Assembly: GCF_024519725.1 (NCBI RefSeq)
Contig: NZ_JALJRK010000005.1
Span: 62,001 to 126,000 of the forward strand
Length of the DNA stretch: 64,000 nt
DNA from: Microvirga sp. Mcv34
GTDB taxonomy: Bacteria > Pseudomonadota > Alphaproteobacteria > Rhizobiales > Beijerinckiaceae
Reading direction: 5' to 3'
Shown here: positions 7,728 through 16,894 of the stretch, one piece after another
Layout of the letters: every line of letters begins with the position of its first letter
Numbering within the stretch: the stretch's first letter is position 1
Program-made: the position numbers and the translations under genes
Notes under the pieces: generated by a model
Told to the model about the DNA's origin: nothing
What the model saw: only the letters and a program-made list of their open reading frames with translations
Databases searched by the model: none

Positions 7728-9980
7728 TCATACGCCGATCGCGGCCTTCACCTTCTCGGCTCGGAACGGAATGTCGTAGAGCCGCTTTCCGGTCGCGTTG
7801 CGAATGGCGTTGGCGATGGCCGCCGGAGTGGGTCCCTGCGCCGCCTCTCCTGTCCCGAGGAAGGGCTGCCCGGGCCGGTCCATGATGCGCACGTCGATCT
7901 TATCCGGCACCGCACCGAAGCGCATGATCGGGTAGCTCGCCCAATCGATGCTGGTGATGCCGGTTTCCTCGAACGTGACGGCTTCATACAGCGTCCAGCT
8001 CGCGGATTGAATGATGCCGCCCTCGGTCTGGTTGCGGATTCCATCGGGATTGACGACTTCGCCGCTGTCGATCGCCGCCGTCACTCGGGTGATGCGGGTG
8101 CGTCCCGACTCCCGCTCCACAGTCAGTTCCAAGGCCATGGCGAGATAGGCCGCCAGGTTCTTGTAGCGGGCGAAGGCGAAGCCCCGACCGCGACCTTCCG
8201 GCAGCGGGTCCCGCGACCACCCGAAGCCCTCCGCGGCGGATTCGATCACGGCCCTCGCGCGCGGATCTTCCAGGTGGCGCAGGCGGAACTCGACCGGATC
8301 GGCATCCGCCATCAGGGCGAGTTCATCCATCGCGCTCTCGATCGCGAACACGTTCGCGTAGGCACCCAGCGCCCTCAAGGCGGAAACACGCAGAGGCATC
8401 TCGGGCAGGAAGTGCCAGATCACGCGCATGTTCGGGATCGCGTAGAGCGGCACCGCGTTGCGGTCGCCGTTCCCGGAGGGCGTGATGCTGAGTTTGGCAG
8501 GCGGCGCCTCGAACGGCGTCGGAAGCGAGCGCGCCGCGATGAGCGAACCGGCCGGCCCGGGACGCGTGGTGTGGGTGTTGCTCCACAGATCGTAATTCCA
8601 CTCGACGATCTTGCCGGTCTGATCGAGCGACGCGCGAACCTCGGTCAGCATGGCCGGGCCATAGGGCTCCCATGCATGCTCCTGCTCGCGCATCCATTGC
8701 AGCCGGACCGGACGCCCCGGCACCGCCTGGGCGATCAGCGCCGCATCCGCAGCCGCGTCGTCGGCGCCATTATGGCCGTAGCAGCCCGAGCCCTCCACGT
8801 GGATGACGCGCACCTGTTCCGGCGGGATGCCCAGCATCTCCGAAATGGCCGCCCGGTCCGGATAGGCTCCCTGGGTGTGGCTCCACACCGTGGTGGTGCC
8901 GTTCTCGAGATGCGCTACCGCGCAGGAAGGCCCGATGGAGCCGTGGATCTGATAAGGCCGGGTGAAGGTCGCCTGGAAGGTCCGCGACCCGGGAGCGCCC
9001 CCTCCCTTTTTCTCGGCCACCACGCCCTGCTCGGAAGGCATCGTCTTCAGGGACTGGATCAAGCTGTCGGGGCTCGGCAGCCTTGCGCCCTCCGACCAGC
9101 GCGCGGAGGATGCCAGAACGCGCATAGCGCGGATCGCCTGGAATTCCCGCTCGGCCACGACGGCCAGGAAGCTGCCGTTGCGCACGATTGTGACGATACC
9201 GGGCATTCTCTCGACGGTTGCCGTGTCCACGTCCATGAGCGTTGCACCCGGGCGAGGCGGGCGCACGACACGCGCATGGACCATGCCCGGCAGGCGCATG
9301 TCCTGGACGTAGATCGGCGTTCCCGTCACCTTGGCCGGAATGTCGACCCGGGGCATGGGCTTGCCCATGATGCGGAAGCGATCCCTCGGCTTGAGACGCG
9401 ATTGCGGCGCCGCCTCCACATGGAGGATCTCGGCCGAGACGAGGGAGCCGTAATCCAACGCCTGTCCGTCAGCCCTGATCACCCGGCCGTTTTCCGCGCG
9501 CAGCTGATCGGCCGGGACCTGCCACCGGGCCGCCGCCTGAGCGAGCAGGATCTCGCGCACCTGGGCGGCCGCGTGGCGGATGGCCGTGCCACTGTTCTGG
9601 ATCGACTGGCTTCCGGCCGTGTAGCCCTCGTCCGGGGTCCGGTCCGTGTCGGCCGTGATCAGGCGGATTGATGCCGGATCGACTTCCAGCTCCTCCGCGG
9701 CAATCTGGATGAGGGCCGTCTTGACGCCCTGCCCCAGCTCAGCCTTGCCTGTGAAGACGGAAATCTCGCCGCCGGCGTCGATCCGGATCCACGCATCGAG
9801 GAAGGGATCGCCCGACAGGCTTCCAGGCAGTTTCGGCTTGGGCTGGGCCGGAGGAGCCGTGCCCTGCACCTCGCCTTCCTGGGAAAAGGCCTGGGACAGC
9901 ATGGCAAAGCTGACGACGAGGGAGCCGCCTGCGGCGAGCACGCCGCGACGCGTGGGATTCTTCACATCAGAGCGGGTCAT
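7728..9980 (-). CDS. Molybdenum hydroxylase large subunit (IorB/aldehyde dehydrogenase type, Tat-exported)
   Basis: A 750-residue xanthine-oxidase-family Moco subunit. The Tat signal TRRGVLAAGGSLVVS is at residues 10-24. Family features include GKAELGQGVKTALIQIAAEE, AKVTGTPIYVQDMRLPGMVHARV and the C-terminal LGTGEAAQGPTPAAIANAIR with the expected catalytic Glu. The start at 9980 overlaps the stop of the 2Fe-2S gene by one base (TGATG), indicating translational coupling. With the 2Fe-2S and cytochrome c subunits it should oxidise an aldehyde or N-heterocycle in the periplasm and pass electrons to the respiratory chain. Substrate unknown; isoquinoline, nicotinate and aldehyde oxidases share this layout. 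Confidence 0.93.
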   Translation of the reverse strand: MTRSDVKNPTRRGVLAAGGSLVVSFAMLSQAFSQEGEVQGTAPPAQPKPKLPGSLSGDPFLDAWIRIDAGGEISVFTGKAELGQGVKTALIQIAAEELEVDPASIRLITADTDRTPDEGYTAGSQSIQNSGTAIRHAAAQVREILLAQAAARWQVPADQLRAENGRVIRADGQALDYGSLVSAEILHVEAAPQSRLKPRDRFRIMGKPMPRVDIPAKVTGTPIYVQDMRLPGMVHARVVRPPRPGATLMDVDTATVERMPGIVTIVRNGSFLAVVAEREFQAIRAMRVLASSARWSEGARLPSPDSLIQSLKTMPSEQGVVAEKKGGGAPGSRTFQATFTRPYQIHGSIGPSCAVAHLENGTTTVWSHTQGAYPDRAAISEMLGIPPEQVRVIHVEGSGCYGHNGADDAAADAALIAQAVPGRPVRLQWMREQEHAWEPYGPAMLTEVRASLDQTGKIVEWNYDLWSNTHTTRPGPAGSLIAARSLPTPFEAPPAKLSITPSGNGDRNAVPLYAIPNMRVIWHFLPEMPLRVSALRALGAYANVFAIESAMDELALMADADPVEFRLRHLEDPRARAVIESAAEGFGWSRDPLPEGRGRGFAFARYKNLAAYLAMALELTVERESGRTRITRVTAAIDSGEVVNPDGIRNQTEGGIIQSASWTLYEAVTFEETGITSIDWASYPIMRFGAVPDKIDVRIMDRPGQPFLGTGEAAQGPTPAAIANAIRNATGKRLYDIPFRAEKVKAAIGV

Positions 9981-10468
9981 CAGATGGCACCTCCGCCTCG
10001 GGAATTCTGGCGCATCGCCTCGCCGGCCCGCATCACGGCCTTGATGATCCGCATATGCGTGCCGCAGCGACAGAGATTGGGCTCGAGCGCGGCGCGGATC
10101 GCCGCCTCGTCGGCGGAGGGGTTCGCCTGCAGAAGCGCCTGCGCGCGCATCATCATGCCGGGGATGCAATAGCCGCACTGGGCGGCCTGCTCATCGATGA
10201 ACGCCTGCTGGATCGGCCCGGGCCGCTCCCGCGTACCGAGGCCTTCAATGGTGGTCACCCTTCGGCCTTCGAGCAGCAGGACGGGCGTGACGCAGGAGAG
10301 CACCGCCTCGCCGTCGACCATGACCGTGCAGGCGCCGCATTGCCCGATGCCGCAGCCGTATTTCGCCCCGTTGAGCTCCAGGTGATCGCGCAGCACGTAG
10401 AGAAGCGGAGTCTCGGGATCGGCATCGACCTGCTGGGTCTTGCCATTGACGGTGAGGGTCACGGCCAT
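9980..10468 (-). CDS. 2Fe-2S subunit of the molybdenum hydroxylase (IorA type)
   Basis: A 162-residue protein. The ferredoxin-like N-terminal half holds cluster one (CGIGQCGACTV, with a further Cys in VLSCVTP); the C-terminal helical half holds cluster two (CGYCIPGMMM and CRCGTHMRI). This is the standard small subunit of the xanthine oxidase family. It overlaps the cytochrome gene by 10 nt upstream and the Moco gene by 1 nt downstream. It relays electrons from Moco to the cytochrome. It has no signal of its own and presumably rides out with the Tat-tagged large subunit. Confidence 0.95.
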   Translation of the reverse strand: MAVTLTVNGKTQQVDADPETPLLYVLRDHLELNGAKYGCGIGQCGACTVMVDGEAVLSCVTPVLLLEGRRVTTIEGLGTRERPGPIQQAFIDEQAAQCGYCIPGMMMRAQALLQANPSADEAAIRAALEPNLCRCGTHMRIIKAVMRAGEAMRQNSRGGGAI

Positions 10469-11844
10469 GGTGCGGTCCTCATGCTGGTTTCCGGGGGAGC
10501 CTGCGTCGTGCCGTCCATCCGATAGATGGGCACCTCGCGCTGGCCGTTCATCGTCGCGACGACACGCTCGCGCGTGTCGGTCCAGGCCGGCTTGTCGCTG
10601 AAGCGTTTACGCATGTAATCGAGCAGGGCCACAAGCTGATCCGCATTCAGGACGCCGCGATAGGCCGGCATGATGGCGCTGGGCTCGCCCCTGGCCGCAG
10701 GAAGGCCGAAGAGTGTGACGTTGATGATGTTTTGCGCATTGGCGGCATTCACGGCGGAGCTGAGATGGAGATTGAGCCCGCCGAAGGGCACGGGCCGCCG
10801 CCCGTCGTGACACCCCTGGCACGCACTGACGAAGATCGCCTCGCCGACCCCGTTCCCATTGGCGGCCGTGCGCACGGCGAGAGGCGTTTCGCTCTCCTTC
10901 CGCGCGGCCGCCAGAGCCGCTTCGCCCCGGGAGATCCGTTCCTGGTTCGGAGTGCCCATGACATCGGCCACATAGGCTGCGATCGCCTTCACGTCCTCTT
11001 CGGGAACCGACCCGAGATTGGCCGTCACCGGCGCCATCGAGCCGCGGGATGCGCCATGCTGCTCATGCCAGCCGTGACGCAGATAGATTGCGAGGCTGTC
11101 CGCATTCCACGGCACAGGCGCGGGCGAATTCGCGTTGATGGGATAGACGGTCCAGTTCTCGACCTCCGCCCCGGCCAGATACTCGCCCTTCTTTTCGGCG
11201 CCCAGCCGGTTGCGCGGCGTGTGGCAGGCACCGCAATGGCTCAGCCCCTCGGTCAGGTAATATCCCCTGTTCAACTCCGCGGACCGGTTCGGATCCGGCT
11301 GGAACGGTCCCTCGCGGAAATACAGGGCCTTCCAGCCGGCCAGAAGCATCCGGATGTTGAACGGAAAGGACAACTCGTTCGCCGGGATCCTGGCCGAGAC
11401 GGCCTTGCGCGTCATCAGGAAGGCGTAGATGGCGCGGTTATCCTCATTCGACACGAGGGTATAATGATCATAGGGGAACGCCGGATAAAGGTGTCGGCCC
11501 TCCCGGTCCACGCCCTCGCGCATGGCGCGAATGAAGGCTGCCTCGGACCAGTGGCCGATGCCGTTCTCCGGATCCGGCGTGATGTTGGTGGAATAGATCG
11601 TCCCGAACGGTGTCGGGATTCCCAGCCCGCCGGCGAAGGGCTGGCCGCCTGGAGCCGTGTGGCAGACGTTGCAGTTCCCGATGGCGGCCAGATCGGCGCC
11701 CCGCGCCACGAGCGCGCGATCGATGTTCGCCTGAACCGGCGGTTCGACCGGGTCGATGGCGGAGCGCCATGCATAGGCGACGAAGGCTGCTGCGGCGACC
11801 ACGACGATGGTCGCGAGACCTGCGATGATCCGCAGGGCTCTCAT
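10459..11844 (-). CDS. Triheme membrane cytochrome c, electron acceptor of the molybdenum hydroxylase
   Basis: A 461-residue protein with three haem c motifs, CNVCH (about residue 58), CGACH (about 204) and CQGCH (about 342), after an N-terminal membrane anchor (IIAGLATIVVVAAAAFVAYA). It resembles the cytochrome subunit of alcohol/aldehyde dehydrogenases. I chose the ATG at 11844, which follows GAGGAGGATGTGTCC; an ATG 39 nt further upstream has no ribosome site. First gene of the operon, so it likely conducts electrons from the Mo/2Fe-2S enzyme to ubiquinone or an oxidase. Confidence 0.93.
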   Translation of the reverse strand: MRALRIIAGLATIVVVAAAAFVAYAWRSAIDPVEPPVQANIDRALVARGADLAAIGNCNVCHTAPGGQPFAGGLGIPTPFGTIYSTNITPDPENGIGHWSEAAFIRAMREGVDREGRHLYPAFPYDHYTLVSNEDNRAIYAFLMTRKAVSARIPANELSFPFNIRMLLAGWKALYFREGPFQPDPNRSAELNRGYYLTEGLSHCGACHTPRNRLGAEKKGEYLAGAEVENWTVYPINANSPAPVPWNADSLAIYLRHGWHEQHGASRGSMAPVTANLGSVPEEDVKAIAAYVADVMGTPNQERISRGEAALAAARKESETPLAVRTAANGNGVGEAIFVSACQGCHDGRRPVPFGGLNLHLSSAVNAANAQNIINVTLFGLPAARGEPSAIMPAYRGVLNADQLVALLDYMRKRFSDKPAWTDTRERVVATMNGQREVPIYRMDGTTQAPPETSMRTAPWP

Positions 11845-12254
11845 GGACACATCCTCCTCACCGGGAGGCAGAGCAGGGTCCATGAGCCGTAGGGTTGATG
11901 TCGATCCTGCCTCATCCGATTCTTCTCATTCCATTCACCGACAGTCACAGCCAGGGTTGAAACTGGGGCGGAATCGACGCTGAGCAAGAACGACCTCGAC
12001 CCGACCGGATCACTAGAACGTGTAGGGGCACGAAGCCCTCCCTATGCCGTCGGGTGGGGCTCAAGCCGCTGCTGGAGCAGCCTTCGTCGCTGCGGATCTA
12101 GGTCACCGACGAAAAAACCGCTTTGGCAAGGCTACGAGCTGTTGCCTCGCAAGGGACAACAGTTCTAGACATGGGCTGAGACCGAGACGAGTTTACCGGA
12201 ACGCGAGAGGCGCGGCCCTCCGGATCTCGGTGGCCGGTCACTGCCATTGGCCGC
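11845..12254. other. Intergenic region, nothing recognised
   Basis: About 410 bp upstream of the cytochrome operon. It should contain that operon's promoter on the minus strand, but I could not pick convincing -35/-10 boxes. Open frames here lack a recognisable product. Confidence 0.4.
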
Positions 12255-12542
12255 TTGGCCCTATCGCACCGTCCGAGAATCATTGGAAAGGTCGCTCTCA
12301 TCCGACGCTCCTCTGCGCCCCTAAAGTCCTGGGATACTTTATCGCTCGCCTGCACGGGGGCTATTCTGGGCATCATGATCGCCACATTGCATTTCGGCTG
12401 GCACCTGATCCGGGACGAGATCCCGCATCACACGCTCCCGCATACCCTGCCCGAACTGATCATCGGCGGGCTTGTGGGAGCAGGGGCGCTAGCGACAGTT
12501 TCGAGTGTGCGGAACAGGCTTCGGCGGAGCGCCGACCGCTGA
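12255..12542 (+). CDS. Small hypothetical membrane protein
   Basis: An open frame of 95 residues with a hydrophobic segment (LACTGAILGIMIATLHFGWHL), a His-rich stretch (IPHHTLPHTLPELI) and a second hydrophobic segment (IIGGLVGAGALATVSSV) before a basic tail. The membrane pattern makes it plausibly coding. The start is uncertain: an internal ATG at 12375 would leave a shorter protein. Family not recognised. It sits at the edge of a region with decayed genes, so it could be a remnant. Confidence 0.4.
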   Translation: MALSHRPRIIGKVALIRRSSAPLKSWDTLSLACTGAILGIMIATLHFGWHLIRDEIPHHTLPHTLPELIIGGLVGAGALATVSSVRNRLRRSADR

Positions 12543-12615
12543 ACAAGGTGATCGATGAAACAGGGTCTCGCATGCGAGTCGCGCCGATCGGGTAACCGGC
12601 TTTTGCCCACGGTCT

Positions 12616-12780
12616 TCAGAGATAGGCGAGATAGATGGCCGCGGTGATGAACCCGGCTAGGCCCAGCAACGACAGTACGGGCATGATGGCATTGAATGTT
12701 GTCTTGTAGCGCGCCAGCTCCGCATTTGCCGCTACAACCTTACGGCGCTGCTCCTCCGGATCGTAACGCTCTCGCTGCAC
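12616..12780 (-). CDS. Small single-pass membrane protein
   Basis: A 54-residue protein if it starts at the GTG at 12780, which has GGAG five bases upstream. A longer reading to ATG 12867 gives 83 residues but adds a sequence with no obvious protein character. The soluble N-terminus (QRERYDPEEQRRKVVAANAE) looks helical; the C-terminal 26 residues (FNAIMPVLSLLGLAGFITAA) form one membrane helix, so it is probably tail-anchored. Function unknown. Confidence 0.5.
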   Translation of the reverse strand: MQRERYDPEEQRRKVVAANAELARYKTTFNAIMPVLSLLGLAGFITAAIYLAYL

Positions 12781-13071
12781 GGTAGCTCCAGTGCTCAGAA
12801 ATGATCTCTTTAAACTTGACCGCCTTTCATAAGTGAACCGGCCGATTGTAAGTTCCGGAAGCCACATTCAGGAAAATGAATCGAACTATCACGTGACAAA
12901 ATTCCTAGGGATTAAGCCGTTTGGGGAGGGATACCATTGAAGCTGGCCACGGCTGTTCTGGAAAATATCTCGCCCAGCGCGATAATACTTCAAATCTATT
13001 CTCGATCAGGATCCTCTGTTCAGGGCAACCGTCTATCCAGCACCTCCTGAAACCCTGGAGGTTTGACGGCG

Positions 13072-13206
13072 ATGAACGATGACGATCCTTTCCTGGAAGC
13101 CTCGAAAACCACGCCGGCGACCGACACCCTGGCTCGTATCCTGAGATGGGTCGGGTTGCTCGCCGGCATCGGCCTGTGCGCTTGGGCTATCTCGACCGTT
13201 CTCTGA
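13072..13206 (+). CDS. 44-residue single-pass membrane protein
   Basis: A short frame starting MNDDDPFLEASKTTPATDTL and ending with a hydrophobic helix (WVGLLAGIGLCAWAISTVL). GGAGG lies 10 nt before the ATG. An acidic N-terminus plus one C-terminal membrane helix is a common small-protein layout. Function unknown. It is the only sensible reading of this stretch; the frame on the opposite strand looks like noise. Confidence 0.5.
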   Translation: MNDDDPFLEASKTTPATDTLARILRWVGLLAGIGLCAWAISTVL

Positions 13207-13344
13207 TCCTAACCCGGGCTGTCGAGCCGCTGCACTCGTCTCATACCGCCTCCTAAAGCTCTGGAACCCTTCTCCCTCACAAGTCTCAGGGCCTGCACGA
13301 GACCTGTCTTGCTTCAGTGCCACTCGGGCAACCCGACTGGCGGT

Positions 13345-14462
13345 GGGGAGGCGCCAGACTTTGAGAGGGCGCGAGCCGCGCATTCATCAGGCAAGTCAAC
13401 GCTGTCGGAGCATAGGTGAAACCGACATCGCCGGAGAGCTCGCGGGCGAGGCTCCGCTCGATCAGGCGCGTCCCGAACCCCATACGCGATGGCGGCACGA
13501 CGGGGGCCCCGGTCTTCGTGCCACGACAAGGAGAGACATACCGGGTCGGTCGGCGTGACCGTCCAGGTAATCGACACGCTGCCCGCAGGCCCCGAGAACG
13601 CGCCGTGTTTCTCCGCATTGGTGCTCAGCTCGTGCAGCACCAGGCTTAAGGCCAGGGCCACCCTCGGGTACAGTCACAGCGGAGGGCCATCGATGGAGAG
13701 GCGCTCGCCGTCGCCGTGGGACCGGCAATAGGGCGCGGCGGCCGCAGTCGCGACTTCCGTCAGCTCGGCCCCTTCCCAGTTCTCGCGCGTGAGCAGATTG
13801 TGCGCCTTCGACAGTGCCGGCAAGCGGGCTTCGAACGCTGCTTCCGTGTCGGCGTCCACGCCCTTGCGGAAGGACTGGCGGGCAAGCGACTGCACCGTCG
13901 CAAGTGTGTTCTTTACCCGATGGTTGAGTTCATGAATCATCAGCTTCAGGCGTTCGTCGGTATGCTTGCGCTCCGTGATGTCGATCACCACGCCAGGAAA
14001 GCGGGAGGGGCGGCTATCCTCATCGTAATAGACATGACCCTTGGCCGACACCCAGCAGACCGACCCGCTGGGCTTCACACTCGGTAGTCCGAGGCATGGA
14101 GCGTCCGATCGCGGATCGTCTCCTCGACCTCCCGTCGCCGCTGGATGGCGAGCCGCTCATCGGAGGTTTCCGTGCAGGCGCAGAACATGCCCGCGACCTG
14201 GCCGGCGGCGTCGCGCATATGAGTGGATATGCCCCGGCAGGCGCGATCGAGAATGGGACCGATCTGGTCCATGGCATCGTACCACACGACCGCGATGGGC
14301 TGGCCGAGTGCGGCCGGATGGCGCTGGCCGAGGATATGAATGTAGCTGTCGTTGTAAAGAAGGATGCGCTCCGCGCCCCAGATCAGGAACATGGGCTGAC
14401 TGGAGGCGAGCATCAGCTCCAGCACGGTCTGGAGAGGCTATGGCCAGTCTGCGGGCGGGCCG
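13345..14462 (-). pseudogene. Decayed PAS-domain HWE-type sensor histidine kinase
   Basis: Read leftward, fragments of one kinase appear in order but in different frames. First comes a PAS region (LELMLASSQPMFLIWGAERI, then AAGQVAGMFCACTET), preceded by DWP-stop-PLQT with an amber at 14438-14440. Then comes a frame change near 14080, where most of a second PAS is lost and the text resumes at SGSVCWVSAKGHVYYDE. The HWE/HisKA_2 dimerisation helix HELNHRVKNTLATVQSLARQ follows, then an in-frame TGA at 13674-13676. The ATPase lobe LSLVLHELSTNAEKHGAFSG follows, then another frame change near 13510 before MGFGTRLIERSLARELSGDV. The first PAS also lacks its middle. Several independent lesions make function unlikely. 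Ends are approximate. Confidence 0.85.
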
Positions 14463-14955
14463 AGCGGTGATAAACTCCAATCAACCGCTCTGATACGAGC
14501 TTCCATTTGGTTGCCAGTGGAAGCCTCACGCGAATCCGGGGGCAGATCAACGTGCATCACACCAGCCCGTCGTCAGGGATCGACGGATCTCGCCGCCTGC
14601 TTTGATCAACCTTCGCCGCCAGGCAAAGTGCGGCGGGCGCGAGTGAGAAGCTGCGAACACGTCTGGCTGGCATGAGGGATGATCCAGAGGGCGGGTTACG
14701 ACAGTTCGTAGCAAACCAGAGCAGTACTGGATTGTTTCAGCTTGACCACAACATGACGAGCCGGAGCTGTAGAAATTTTCGATCCACCTCGTCAAACCGG
14801 GCAAATGCCGGCCTTTCAACGAGTTGCAGGCCGAGTTACCAGGTGCCATAGCGCTGGGCGGAACCTGGACGAAACTGTCTTAGGACACCGCCGAGAGCAT
14901 CAACCGGAACCTTGGCCGTGAGATCGCGTTACCATGTGTCAGCCCGGGAGCTCAC
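14463..14955. other. Intergenic region, nothing recognised
   Basis: About 490 bp between the dead kinase and the small secreted protein. Reading both strands I see only short frames without family character. The ribosome site of the next gene (GGGAGC) is at its right end. It may be further degraded coding sequence. Confidence 0.35.
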
Positions 14956-15327
14956 ATGCAGGATTTCGACCTTAGCAAAATGGTCATGACGTGCCTCGTT
15001 GCACTCGGCCCTGGCGGCGGAACTCTGATAAAGGCAGCGCCCGCTCAAGCGGCAGACCTGCCCTCCTATATCACGGGCGAAGCAGCCTTTTTGGAGCACC
15101 CGCCCGTCCAGAGGCGGATCGTGGTCGAGGAACGTTTCAGTGCCCCGCCTATCGATCGCCATGTGATCGAACGCCGGGTTGTCGTGCATCGCATTGATGA
15201 AGGATATGAGGGACCTGCTCTGGTGCCGCAACGATATTTACCGATCATTCCTCTGGAGGAGAGCGATGGCTATGAAGGGCCTGCGCTCGTCCCGCCGCGG
15301 TATCTACCGATCATCCCCTTTCCGTAA
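14956..15327 (+). CDS. Small secreted protein with a duplicated YEGPALVP.RYLPIIP motif
   Basis: 123 residues. A weak signal-like N-terminus (MVMTCLVALGPGGGTLIKAA, then PAQAAD) precedes an Arg/Val-rich segment (IERRVVVHRI). At the C-terminus the 16-residue unit YEGPALVPQRYLPIIP occurs twice, the second copy with P for Q, separated by LEESDG. GGGAGC before the ATG supports the start. Similar short Arg/Val/Pro-rich exported proteins are common in Rhizobiales, but I do not know a function. Confidence 0.55.
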   Translation: MQDFDLSKMVMTCLVALGPGGGTLIKAAPAQAADLPSYITGEAAFLEHPPVQRRIVVEERFSAPPIDRHVIERRVVVHRIDEGYEGPALVPQRYLPIIPLEESDGYEGPALVPPRYLPIIPFP

Positions 15328-15654
15328 GTCGAGCCGGCGCGCCGGGACCGAGCGAAGGCCCGCAGCGGCGAAGACGAGTTCATCTGTCGCCCTGGAACGG
15401 CAGTACATATACCTCCGAGAGTTACGTGTAGGTCGACCATGAAAGCTCCGGTGGAGGCGGGAGCTATCTTACTGCAACCTCGGCTCAACAATGCTCTCAG
15501 CCAATGACATCCTGATCCTATGACGACATGGTCTTTCAGGATCACATCGAGTAGCACCGATGAATGTCGTTGACGCATGACGAGGTTTGCCGCTTCACTC
15601 AGCTCACGGATCGTAGCCAGTCGGCAAACTGACTGATCATGACCCTGTGGCGAT
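15328..15654. other. Intergenic region, nothing recognised
   Basis: About 330 bp before the molybdopterin oxidoreductase remnant. I see no confident gene or signal. It lies inside the decayed segment and could include unrecognisable parts of the remnant's N-terminal half. Confidence 0.35.
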
Positions 15655-16700
15655 GCTCGGGCCGGTGGATCAGGTAGTAGCGCAGGAGCCTGCCCGATCC
15701 GGGGGCATTCCAACGTACAGGGCGACCGCACCGTCGGCATCTATCAGAAGCCCAAGGAGCCTTTCCTTGCCAAGCTTGACAAAGCCTTCGGCTTCCGCAG
15801 CCCGCGCTAGGATGGGCACGATACAGCCGAATGCTGCGAAGCGATCCTGCGGGGCGAGGTCGATGCCTTCCTGGCCATGGGCGGCAACTTCTCCCGCGCC
15901 ATTCCCGACACCGACCGGGTCGGCGCGAAGGTGCCGGAGATCGGCATGACCGTGCATGTCGCCACCAAGCTCAATCGCTCTCACCTGATCCACGGGAAGC
16001 GCACCTATATTCTTCCGGCGCTCGGGCGCACGGAGCTCGATATTCAGAATGGGAACAAGCAGACGGTCACCGTGGAAGACAGCTTCTCCATGGTCCATGG
16101 GTCGACCGGGATGCTGACGCCCGCGAGCGAGCATTGCCGCTCCGAGCCCTGGACCATCGCGGGTCTTGCCAAGGCAACCGTCGCCGGTCGGGCGAGGATC
16201 GACTGGGACCTGCTCGTATCCGACTATTCCCTGATCCGAGACAAGATCGAGGCCGTGCTGCCTGAGCAGTTCGAGGGCTACAACGACCGGATGAGGCAGC
16301 CCGGCGGCTTCCGTCCTCCCAAACGGGGCGAGCGTACGCAAATGGGACACGCCGACCGGCAAGGCCAACTTCCTCTTCAAGCCTGGCCTGAGAGATCAGG
16401 ACGACGACGCGCCGGAGGCACCGCACCTCTAGCTCATGACCCTGCGCAGCCACGATCAGTTCAATACGGCCGTCTATTCTAACAATGATCGCTATCGCGG
16501 CGTTTCGGGCGAGCGGCTGGTGGTTTTCATGAATGAGCAGGATATCGCCGCCCTGGGCCTGTCGGAAGGGTCGGTGATCGAATTCACCAGCACAGCCGGA
16601 GATGGGATCGAACGGCGCGTCGGCGGCTTCAAGGTCGTCGCCTACGACGTGCCGCCGGGCTGCTGCGCGGCCTATTACCCGGCATCACCTTGCCGCTCAA
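15655..16700 (+). pseudogene. Remnant of a YdeP/FdhF-like molybdopterin oxidoreductase
   Basis: The C-terminal half of a YdeP-type formate-dehydrogenase-like alpha subunit survives in pieces: [20 protein letters not shown], then an in-frame TAG at 15808, then FLAMGGNFSRAIPDTDRV, LNRSHLIHGKRTYILPALGR and TVEDSFSMVHGSTG. The frame shifts near 16330 into KWDTPTGKANFLFKPG, meets another TAG at 16430 (HL-stop-LMTLRSHDQFNTAVYS), and continues to VVAYDVPPGCCAAYYP before the ending becomes unrecognisable. The N-terminal 4Fe-4S/Moco half is missing. Two ambers, a frameshift and truncation mark a pseudogene. Confidence 0.88.
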
Positions 16701-16894
16701 AGGGCCCCTCCACGGCAAATACTCGCTGCCATCGGGTTGTTGAACAGGACAACGGCCCTAAAACAACGAGCTAAGTTAAACCTGAATTGCGGCAAGCAAG
16801 GCCTCAGATCGAGTAGCCGGAGCACAGGCCGACGCGGGACTGAACCGGATAGACCGACTGAGCTGAACTATTCTCGCTGGAGGCGTTCGCCCGG

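Noticed and set aside
12044-12595. 183-codon plus-strand frame
   Set aside because: Composition is random-looking; the overlapping frame 12255-12542 shows membrane helices instead.
13033-13383. Minus-strand frame of 116 codons
   Set aside because: No family character; the plus strand offers a small protein with a ribosome site and a membrane helix, and the 3' end overlaps the dead kinase.
13345-16700. Amber codons at positions that would be Gln in intact homologues, raising the idea of TAG recoding
   Set aside because: Both genes also carry frameshifts, deletions and (kinase) a TGA; intact genes in the window use ordinary stops. Decay explains it better.
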